Under the pieces are notes generated by a model, which did no database searches, was not told the origin of the DNA, and worked only from the letters and a program-made list of their open reading frames with translations. A stretch of 64,000 bases of DNA from positions 11,641,423 to 11,705,422 of the forward strand of contig OY755176.1 of NCBI GenBank assembly GCA_963576735.1, in the 5' to 3' direction. Positions 45,501 through 57,500 of this stretch are shown here, one piece after another. The translations under genes and the position numbers were made by a program. Every line of letters begins with the position of its first letter. The stretch's first letter is position 1. The stretch comes from Bedellia somnulentella (lineage: Eukaryota; Arthropoda; Insecta; Lepidoptera; Bedelliidae).

Positions 45501-48500
45501 GCCACATTTGGATGTTGAGTTTGGAAAGGATTGTGATATAAAAGTTTGTCGGTGGTGGATCTCTAACTGCATCGCCATATACATGTATGTTTAAAGCCTC
45601 CAATACCCTAAGGGCCAGTTTTTTGATCCGTGGTTAACTCAACAATTTGTTAAATATCGTAACTATTAGTTAGATATCAGCAAAATGCATTTTTTGACCC
45701 GTGGTTAGAGTAACTAATGTCAAATATCAAACCAAAATGGATTTACGATTTGACTACTGGTTAGACATTTAACTATAGTCAATGTAACAAATGGTTATAT
45801 TTTTAACTACGGATCAAAAAACTGGCCCTAAGTCGCCCCTTACAAACCCCGCAGGTAGAAGTAGTTTATTGCTATACTAAGCTGTGTCAATAAACCAAGC
45901 TTAGTATAGTGTATTGTAAGAGCGCACCTTGACGACAGTATCGAGGTGTTTGTCGCACAGCTGAGCCAGATGCTTGCAGTGCGCGGCGCGTTGCAGGTTG
46001 CGCTGAAGCAGCTTCCCGTCGAAGTAGAGCCAGGGCGCGGCCACCAGCCAGGGCACGGGCGCGCCGCACGCGTCGTTGGCCACCAACGCCACTTCCACGC
46101 CACCCATCACGAGCGCGCCTAGCTGGGCGCCGCGGGAGGAGATGCCGTTCACCTGTGAAAAGAATATCGACCGATTTCTGAATTGAGTATTCCAGCTGAG
46201 AACAACTTAACTATTGTTCTTTTGCATTGAAATCTTAACAGCTGAATGAGACAAAACGATACTTAAGTCGTTCTCAGCCTGAATACAGAATCGGGCGTAT
46301 ATCATCGATGAAAAAAACATTTTAAAAAAACTTGTTTCAAAGGCTTAAAAAGAGGCTTCTCAACGCAACGTGCCCAATTCTACGAATCATGACGTACGGC
46401 AAACGGGTATCTCCCCACGGTGCATGATGGTCTGAGTAGTTCTTTCGGTAGCTTTATTTCAAAATGAAAAGTTAATGAGAACATTGTAGTTGCAGCAGAT
46501 TTAATTAACAATTAGAGGCGCGCCCTTAATTATAGCAAAGGGCACAGGTAGAATTAAGTATACATTGTAAGAGCTGGATATTTAGCCTATGTAATTTTAT
46601 AGTGTAATTAATTATACAAGGATCTTTTTTACGAGTATATGCATCAATTTACAGTTCTTGTAATAGAGTTAGATACTTTAAAATGTATTCAATGTTTAAA
46701 AGATGTGAATGGTACCGAGGCCTGGAAGAGGAACAAATACAGGATATAGACACAAATATATAACAAATACAGAGTACAAATACATACCGTCATTTCCTGG
46801 AGATGAAGTGCATTCATAAGATCGTTTGAAAAAGCTGTAGCTAGGAACGCATCTAGTTCCTGTCGACGCAATATTTGTATCTGCGACGTCATGATATATC
46901 TAAAAAAAAACACCACTGTAAATATTGTTACTTTTATACAATCAAGCACATCATTTTTCCGCTATGAAAAACTTTTATTTATAGCACCTCTATAAATGAT
47001 TGAAAAATGAAAAATAATACTCGCAATAGTTGTATTATATTATTAACAGTATTGGTAAAGATATATAATTGGCACACAAATATTTATATAGTAGTTTATA
47101 AGTTATATTTTGCTATTAATCTTCTAAACAAAATAAAATAAAAAATAAAAGATCATAATTACCTGAGCACAGTAGCCAATATAAGCAGATGCTGCGGCAC
47201 ATAAGACGTATTCAGCATCAACGGAGTGTCAGAACGCATGCATGAGAGGAACGCGCGCATGCGACGACATTTGTCTTCTTGGGCGGTTCTGGAATACAAA
47301 CTTGGGTTAGTCCTCTGTTACTGCTTAGACTTCTATCTAGGTTGATTCGGTGGAACATTATGTTTTATAACATTATTTAGATTAAATCGATATAATAATA
47401 GAGATCTAGAATAACTATACAATATTCTGAAATGATGAAGAATCAATAAGAGAAATCCTATGAGGCTATTTAAATAAAATAAGCTCACCCAAACCACAAT
47501 CTCTGCACAGTGGGCACAGGCCAGTCCAACATTATACCAGGCACAATTTCGGCATTCTTGCCAGGATTTACTCGGGAATAAATCCATTCGGCTACATGCA
47601 CTGTATATGGCTTTTCGTTTATAGCTGCTACGCTGGAACTGCCTCCCTCTTCTGCAATAAAGTACAATTGATTATGAGAATACAAATTCAAATTCAATGA
47701 CTCAATGATACACAATGACTAACAAACAGATGTTATTAGTATATTTGTATTGGTTTTATTTATCACTAAGAACAGTATTTCCCTAAGTGTTGGTCGCGGA
47801 TCGATTTAGGGTTGGTCCTGAGTCCTGATTGTCGCATAGATCTTGCAATCTACGAGGAGCACGTGTAGTGAACGACACATCAATGTCAAATTTCCTGAAC
47901 ATTTTTTGAACTTACAAATAAACTAAATAAGGTTAAAGTTCGCTGTCTATTGACTGCTCCGTCGGGTTCACACTCTAACAAAATATGACGTCTTTGTAAA
48001 CAAAGGCAAGTGAAGAGCTTATAGATTTATCAGAATAAACCTCATTAAAAAATACTCTTAGTCGCAAGCATTAGATGAAATTCCTGCCTGTTTGACGAAA
48101 AGTCTTTCAAGTCCCAGTTTCAAGTGTGTTTTCCGGCCTCGGTTATCATAAAAACTAAATACCGGAATAGATTGGACGTATCGAACTCATTACGATTAAA
48201 AGTGACTAAAATCCATGTCGACGCTAAAGCTGAAATGGAAAAAATACAAATTTATCCCTCTCATTTTCATTGATATGGCATGTTAAATAATTTTATTCAT
48301 TAAAAAATATATAACAAATGGTAGTTTTAGGGTTCCAGACCAAAAAGTAAAACGGGACCGTATTACTAAGACTTTGCTGTCTGTCTGCCTCATTAAACTA
48401 ACCTCTCATTAACCGTGATAGCTAGAATGCTGAAATTTTCACAAATGATATATTTCTGTTGCCGCTATTGCAAAATAGTAAAAGAAAATGAATATTTAGG

Positions 48501-51500
48501 AGGGTCCCCATACAATAAAACGTGTTTTTCTCGTATTTTTTGTTCAACATTAAAAACGGTAACAAGTAGAAACTACAAATTTTTACAAAATATTTACTTG
48601 TCATCACCTTTCAAAACAAATGATTAAATAACAATAAGTAAATATCAAAGGAGGGCTCCCATACAAAAACGTAATTTTCTATTATAGTTGGAACCCTTCG
48701 TGCGTGGGCCGACTCGCACTTGGCCGGTTTTATGTCTTCATGACAAAAGATGGGCCGCGAACTTTAAACTTTCTTGTTGATAGGTCGCGGTCAGGACAAG
48801 TTTGGGAAACACTGACTTAGAGCTTTATTATTACTTAATTTTTTGGTAAATTAATAACAGCCATTTGGATCTTACCTCTAGCTTTTTGTGCCATGAAGCG
48901 GTGATGGTGCATGTTGTAAAGAATAGCATACACATTCTGTCTAATCGGTCGATAGAAATGATGGATCGATGGAATTTCTCTGTGGTTGTCATCTTCCATC
49001 AGTACTGGAAGGGTAACCTATAATTTTCCTTAGAATTAATTCTACATTAATGCATTTCATTCATAAACTTAAAATAGCTGCATCAAATAATTGCCGATAT
49101 TACCAATTCAACATACATACATACATACATATACTCACGGCTGTAATTCCCTAGAAGGGGTAGCCAGAGCCAAGGAATTATAAATTCCTCAGCCACTTTT
49201 GGAAGTTGCGTGGGGAAAAGATGGTGAAATAAAGGTTTTTGGTGATGGGTCTCCAACCGCATCGCCCATAAATCCCTTAAAAGCCCCAATACCGTCAGTC
49301 GCCTCTTACGATCACCCACGGTTAGAAATGGGGTAGTGTTATTCTAAACCGACACTACACGGCAAATTCAAAGGTCATATAATTTTATAATAGTTAAATA
49401 AAACAGAGCTTTCTTGAAAGTTCCAATTAGTTTGTGCATGATGCCATGTTTTTTATTATTTATTATAACTGGCATCACACCAAATACTAGAAAAAGCTCA
49501 CCAAATTCTGGACACTTTTTCACTGGATGTGTTTACTTAAACGTTCAATAATCGCGTTTATAGTTCAATTTAAACTACATTTGATAGGGAAAACAGTTCT
49601 AACTGCTTTGCTATAAGTGACCATTCTTCAGCTCATTCACCTTAATATGTGGTCACTTGTACACGCTCTTAAGATAGAAAAATATATACCTGTTTGTGTG
49701 TCAGAATAGACAGCAATTGTGGATGCATGAGACCTCTGGCGTGGCGCTCTGCGCAAGTCCGCAGAACCTCGGCAGGGGCGGCCGGCAACCCATCGTCGAT
49801 ACGGCGCTGCCAACGTAGTTTTACAATTGATATCATAGTATTAATATTTGAATATGTCGAAGATGTTGTGTATTTACAGCTTAAAATGATGGGTGGTATA
49901 GAATAGAATATTATCACCCAATCACTGTGTAGAGTTCAGTTTTGATGAGTTTGTGAGGTATTAAGCAAACCATCACCATTACTATCACGATCTAGCCTCT
50001 AAGTTTAAGAACAACGTAGATGTGTGTTCATATGTACTAATGAAATTTTACTTAAAAATATGTGGATTTATGTGTCACACCTCTTTTTCAACAAGTGATT
50101 TATCTGGTTCGTCACTGGTTTTCACAGATGTCTTTGCATCGGGTTGTTGTTTGACGTCTCCTTCGCCGCTTTCGAGCGTCAGAGAACCCATGGCCTGTTT
50201 CAAGTCACATGACTGCTCTTCCATGCTAAGGTCTGCGTTGAGGGAAGCATTCGCCGTCGCCAATTTGTAATCTTCCAAGCCTTTTTGCTGTAATTTGTCA
50301 GTTTGTAACATCTCAAATTAGTGCTCGAGTTATAAACTTAAATAAAAACATAAAAAAATAAGCTGAAGGATACATTATGTAGATAAAAATATGCAATAAA
50401 TATAAATAATATAAATAACTCTGCACTGAGGATTTAGAATTTTTGTGATTTGCAGTAATTTTATAAGAATATTATCAAACAATGCCAAATGTGTAGATGC
50501 CAATCAATGAGATATTTAAAAGGCGTGGATGATCTTTACAGCTGTCAGTCAATAATACTATGATATGATGGATAACCTCTTGTTCTGTTGATTCTGTTGC
50601 TAATTTGGATGTGTCCATGTCGGATGATTGCTGAGCATTATCGGTTTTCTGGTTTCTCTTATTCCTTGGACGACGACCTGGAAAATGACAGTATATAAAT
50701 ATAAATAAATTTTGTAAAAATTAATAAACATAATGTTAGAAATAATAAATACCTGAAGCAGTTCTGTACTTAAGAAATCCATCTTTAGTTCCGTTAAGAT
50801 AATACTGTACGGCTTGTTTGAGTTTGGCAGCTCGGAGATCATTCATGTCACCAAATACTTCTATGCAGGCAGCATCAATGTCTGACGTGGGTAGATCACG
50901 GACAAATTGACAAACACTCTTTATCAGAACTTCTGGTGCAGTCTGGAATTAAATTTAACTTGTTAAAACACTAAATTTTTACACTATATGGTTGAAACCA
51001 ATTTAACAAGAGCATTGCTAAATGTCCAGCAAGGTAATCTGGCAAACCATTTCTAGATTATTTTGACCCTGTTGACAATATGTAAATATTCAATCTATGT
51101 CAATCATATTTAGAATATTAGTTAGTTTTAATGATAAACATGGACAAAAGTATCAAGATCTATCTGGGTGCAGGGTACTGAGATAAGTCATTAACTTGAT
51201 AACTGATATAACATAAGGTACAAATACAATGCTTTCACTGCATTCAGTATTCGTAACTTATGTCTTAAAATTCTTTATATAACTTACCTTCTTTTGAATA
51301 TTACCCAAACGCTTGTAAAAGTCAGTAAGACTTTGTTCAGACAAGATGGTACCCCCCAGTAATGCTGCTGCCAAACATAAACGATCTTGAGGCACGTCAA
51401 GAGTCTTTGGCAGCTCATGGATCATATACTCTTTGGTTTCCAAGGAGGACTGTAAGAAAAAGATGGACATATGGATTATTAAAAAAAGGACAGTATAAAA

Positions 51501-54500
51501 TTAAATTGGATCATTCTATTGAAATATATATAATTTTAAGTTTTGATTGACATTTGGATGTGTTTTTGGATTAAGTTGTTTGTATGTCAATAAACCTTTT
51601 TATTTAACAATGATATAGGAACGCGGTATTTATTTAAGCATCTTAAGAAAGAGGTTATCAATTCGACCCATACATATTGTTTATCTCCTAAATTCACTTT
51701 AGCATCTTTGAAGTCCTTTGAATCCGGTGTAAATTCTTCATAGACAAACAGTGGTCCAATTAGTTTGATTTTAGACAACAACAAAAATTAGTATCAAAAT
51801 AGACTGTAAGAGTTTTATTTATAGTAATAAATAACTCCCAAGTAAATATTAACTAACTTAAAATAGCTCTGATATAAAAAAAAAATGTTGTAACCAACTA
51901 CTTTATAAGGCAATGTACAAGAGTATTAAAGAATACTTACACGATAAGTAAGCTTCAATTGAGAGGAACTGAAGTATCTTGGCGGTTGGAACACCAAATA
52001 CTCGCCAGCACAACCAACAAGTCCATTGTAAGATTTCTCACGACACAGTCCAACTACTTCTTGGTAATGGTCATCAGACGACACCATCTGAAGACATCAA
52101 TTTCAATTTTATAAATATATGATTATGTTAAGGTGGGCGGCACACAACTCAGGTAGCCAAACGTAGCCCAGCATGGCAGGCTATTGTATGTGGATAGTGA
52201 TAATCTTATTGTCCCAACGTAGGCTCCAACCTACCGCCTCTCCAGTTTAGTGTTTGGTTGATATATGTCTCAAATGACTAATATTTGTCTAGAGAACTCA
52301 TGGTGATAACAGAGTGCGAGTCGAACTCACCCGTGGATGGTTTAGTAGCAGTAAATATGGATAAATCTAGTTCAATTGGCGAAGACGCGCCCTTTCTTCT
52401 AATCTTTTATATTGGAAGTGTGAAATAAAGGCTTATGGGTGAAGTGACATATAGATGTCGTAGGATAATTTGATGTTTAGGTTTTTTGCAAAAAACCTAG
52501 GTATTTTGCAAAAATCCGGATAATTAGACAGCGGTTATAATATTTTCTAATCTTACTAGGTTTTTTGCAAAAAAACTAGTTGGTTTAGTATGACTCCGAA
52601 ACGAAATGTCAGTTTTTATGAATACTGCACACTGATTGGTCGATTGCAGTGCCCCATAAACACGTCATCTCTGATTGGTTGTTAATTAAGACGTACTTAC
52701 TTCATTGTTCCTACCTACATTTAATTTGATTGTTATTTTAATTTTAGTTACAAAAAGTTCCTAAGTATAAAAATAGTATTGTCATTTCCCATTATAACTC
52801 TAGCTATAATACCTTAATGCTACAATTTAAAACGTACTTACTTTATTGTTCCTACCTATATTGAAGACGTCCGTGGCCGAGTGGATAGGTGACTAGCTTT
52901 TCGGTCTGGAGGTTGCGGGTTTGATCCCCGCTGAGAGCAACATTTATGCGATGAGCATATATGTGTATTTTATTATATTAAATATATCACTGAGTTAGTA
53001 TCCCATAATACAAGTGTTACTTAGTTTGGGGTAACTTGATCTGTGTATAATATGTCCGAACGTGATTGTAATTTTACTCCAACAAGAGAGTAAAAAAATA
53101 TATTTAATTCCTAGTATCAAATAAGTATTGTAATTTCTTACCCTTTATAACTCTAGCTATAATATCTCAATACCACAATGACGAACCAATCAGAATACGT
53201 GTAGGCGAGCAATCACAAATCAGCCAATCAGCATTAAAGAAGTACAATCTTACTAAACCAACTAGTTTTTTGCAAAAAACCTAGTAAGATTAGAAAATAT
53301 TATAACCGTTGTCTAATTATCCGGATTTTTGCAAAATACCTAGGTTTTTTTGCAAAAAACCTAAACATCAAATCATCCTACGACATAGATATAAACAAAT
53401 ATTAGCTACGCTCCTCATCATCCAGCCTGGCGGGCGCCCCCGCGCCGCTATCGTAAAAAACTGAGGCGCGTCTTCGTGGATTGAACTACCTATGAGCAAA
53501 GCAATATACCAAGAATTACAAGTACATTTTTTGAGTCAGAATTTCGAATGCTAACTTATCTTTGTTTTTCACAGTTTTTATTGAGCAATGAACAACACAT
53601 ATTTTGTTTATTTTTGTCACTTTCTTTTTTGTATAGCTAGAGGAGGACAAATTTTTCCACTGTGGGAGAATATATATTTAAAAAAAAAATATGTTTCGGG
53701 AAAGCACAATGTATTTTTTATGGACCTACCAGCTGACCCGACAGACTTCGTACTGTCAAATTTGGTTATGACCAAACTTTAGGCGTTTTTTCCGGTACTC
53801 TTAGTTCAATCAGGCGTGAATATTTTTTGATCAATTTCCGGTATAAAAAGGATTCTATATGATAATTTGGGCCATTATCTACCATTCTGCCAACTTTCAT
53901 TCAGATACTACTTGAGGAGCCTTTTCGCCTCAAACACACAAAGATCACATTTATAATATTAATAGGATTTAAAGGTAACCTACATATGCGATTTCCGTCA
54001 TGTTAATTTTACAAGGGGAGCTAACCATATTTTTATATACTAGATTCGCTCGGGTGAAATATGACTCATAATACGCATCTAGGTATAAAATGTAGGTATA
54101 TACTTCTGAAGTCATCGGTTCTCAAGGAATATTAAAGGTAAGCAAGGCGTAGATTCAAATATTTACATACGGCAGCCAGCAACTGGGGGCTCAAAACACC
54201 GTGACTGCTGAGTTATGACGTTTAGCCAACAGCTGGCTCGCGCGCGGAGTGTATTTTTTATATTATATTTATTTTTTATAGTAAAGCAACGTTGACATTA
54301 AATTTATCCTATGTCATAGACTCAAGGAAAAAAATGCATGACTTTTTCTCTATGGTTCAAATACCTTTTTTTTATTTCCTAAGCATTCAAAGTTTGTTGA
54401 TCATTTTGTTCCGCGGTAGCTCCGCTCCATTACAATCTAGCGCCGCCACAATGCAACGGCTACTAAATTTACCATCTTTACGAAGAGCCCTTTGCTGCAT

Positions 54501-57500
54501 TGTTAAAAAAATAGGTAGTAGGTATTATCAAACAACAAAAGAGAGCAAGATAAGACCAATGAAAGATTTTATGACGGTCATTACTGTCTGGAATAGATAT
54601 AAGTCACATACTCATATAACATATAAGTCTCACGCCGTCAGTTCCCATTGGGGTAGGTACAGACTATCGATCGCCACTTTGTACGATCCTGGCATATCCT
54701 GAATAGATATAAGTCAGTCATGAATTATCCACTGAATTCGAACAAACGTGTAAAAATTCCTGCTTGCGCTAGGCTGATTGTAGTTTAGAAGTCTGCGCAC
54801 TACTATGAGGTGATGCACCACAGCCATTAATATAATCTATGACTACAGCGGATAAAAGTAAAAGAGTATCTATAATAATAAAGGAATGGAATTTCATCAA
54901 GGAGTACGATAAACTCGATCGAAACCTCCTTTAAAAGTGTCCTTTGCGAAACGATTGAAAAATATTATGAAACAAACCGTTTATGTCATCGGGTGTCAGG
55001 CAAAATGGCGACTGAATTTTTTCTGTCAGCACCCTAAGAATTTAGCAAAATACTCGACAATCCGAATTTTGCGGATAGATGATGTCGACTCAAAATCATT
55101 ATTTTTTTATGTTTTATTATTTAGGTAAGGTTTTGATCGAGTCTACCGTACCCCGTGACGAAATTATTAATATAGATATTACTAGCAGCCCGTCCCGGCT
55201 TCGCTCGGGCATAAATTATCATTAACATTTTGTTTTTAATTTTATTACATGTATTATTATTTTAATAATTTTTTTAAAGTTTTAAGCTATGTTATATTTT
55301 TTTGCTGTGTAGTGTCGGCTTAGAATAGCACTACCCCATTTCTTCCGGTGGGTGTACGTAAGAGGCGACTAACGGTTTTGGGGCTTTTGAGGGATTTTTG
55401 GGCGATGCGGTTGGAGACCCATCACCAACAACCTTTATTTCACCATCTTTTCCCCACACAACTTCCAAAAGTGGCTGAGGAATTTCTGATTCCTTAGCTC
55501 TGGCTACCCCTTCTAGGGATTTATAGCCGTGAGTATATGTATGTATGTATGTTATATTTTTTTGTATTTATATTTAGATATATTTTTTTATTTTTTTTAT
55601 TTTTCATAATGAGTAATTACATCAAAAGCCATTCAATTTATAGAGTTAGAGCTTCCCTGTAAATAATATTTGACGTTGTTGTATTTTGGGGCAGCAAAAT
55701 AAATTGATGTTCAGGAGCTCCCACCCGCGACAGGCCAACGTACAGTTGACCGTGAGTAAAACAATTCTTTCGCAGGTCAATCCCTACTAATTTGAAGGTT
55801 TGGCCTTGGGACTTATTAATTGTTACAGCAAAAGATGTTTTAAACGGAAATTGTAGCCGTTTAAATGGAATTGGCAGATCAGTTGGGATCATCGGTATCC
55901 TCGGTATATGAGCTAATTGACCGGCTGCTGGGCCAGTGATAATAGTCGCTACAATTAAATTTTGCTTTAACTCTTTGATAAGCAGCCTCCCGTACCCCTT
56001 CGTGTCGCCTGCAACAACTTACTATGCATAGCTAATCGAGCGGAGTTTTATCAATTTTTTTAATTCGAGATAACTTTCGAATGGAATGTTCGAATCGAAT
56101 AATTCAAAAAGTAATATAAGGGTATTGAAGTAGTCTGAAATAACATATACGTTTTTTTATAAGGATTAGATAGGTACAAATAAAGAGCCTTTTCTAAAGC
56201 AGGATTATAATTTAATTTTTAAATAATTTTATATAATGACGCTTGTTGTGAGATAACTATAATAGTTAGAGACATGCTGTCGGGGCATTTTTTTAGATAA
56301 TGTTGTGCTCTATAAAATTGTAGTACATAATTTTATTCTATTGTCAATAGTTTTCGCAGCGCACGCGATGTAAGGATTTTTTTGGTATTTCTTTAACACC
56401 TTGGGTTACATTTTTGAAGTTTACGTAAGGATCCCTAATTTTTTTGAAAATGAAATATAGCCTATGTCACTCGGGAATAGTGTAGCATCAAAACAGTGAA
56501 AGAATTTTTCAAATCCGTCCAGTAGTTTTGGAGCCTATTCAATTCAAACAAACAAACAAAAAATCAAACCTTTCCTCTTTATAATATTAGTATTATTAAT
56601 ATAGATATTATTAATTTTCTCCTAAAACCTTGAAATGGTTTACATCTACCTATTAACTTTCAACCAGGTAGTTTCAATTGCTGTGACATACAATTGATAG
56701 ACAGACAGACATGATGTAACTTATTACAGTTTTGATTTTTTCCATTCAGCTACAATGAGTTTTCAATGTCTATGTGAGAGAGTATTGCTCAATTTGTCAT
56801 GAGAAGTCAGAGAGGCGACTAAGGGTGAAGGGCGATGCTGTTGGAGACCCATCGCCAATAATACTTTATTTGTCATAAACCATTTGTCATTACCATCTTG
56901 TCCCCTTTCAACTTCCAGATGTGGCTCAGGAGATTCTAGCTCTAAAACTCTGGCTACCCCTTTTCGGGATCATGGCCGTGAGTATATGAATGATGCATGA
57001 ATGAATTCAGAGAATGTAAGCACTTTCCTTTTTGAGGGATTTTATTGGGAGAGTATTGGGAGAGAGAGGAGGAGGTTTTTATACCCTAAAGATAGGGAAA
57101 CCCAATAAAGGAGTTGGTCCCAAAAACTACTCATCAGGTATGTCATCGAAAATGGAGAAGGATTGGTATACCACCAGAAAAGGTCAAATATTGCAAGCTC
57201 AGCGTAAGTGGATGGTGGAGCCCAGATTGGGCGTCGCTGAGACTTGATTAGGCTGCACAATTGATGTAGCCCAAGGACAGAACTGTTCCCAATTGAGGGA
57301 GACTGCTACTGACTGGATGGTGTGGAAAATTCACTGGTGTATCTTAGGATATATCTATGACTTGATAACACAAGAGCACAATTTTCGATGTTTTACGTGT
57401 TGTGTGAGATTTGAAGGTTGTAGTTTGCTAAATTGTTTGCAATTATTTTAAATCCACCCTCAGTTTTTTCCTATCAGCTCTTGTTTGTGAGATTTGGCTA

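Larger units (their letters stand above)
55182..56605 (-). mobile_element. Helitron with helicase remnant
   Basis: On the - strand it begins A|TCTATATTAATAATACTAAT and ends with a GC hairpin (CCCGAGCGAAGCCGGGACGGGC) plus TGCTAG|T. This gives the TC...CTRR termini and the A/T insertion site of Helitrons. It encloses a fragment of the Helitron helicase (55638 to about 56010) and a nested repA (55306-55553). Most of the Rep/helicase gene has been lost. Confidence 0.75.

Noticed and set aside
51587..51784. 65-codon - strand frame between two FAM120 exons
   Set aside because: The flanking exons join in frame without it and match the family directly. It has no clear splice acceptor and no motif I recognise.
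54292..54702. 136-codon + strand frame
   Set aside because: Its end lies in a LINE tail and the rest has no recognisable domain or splice context; treated as chance inside an intron.
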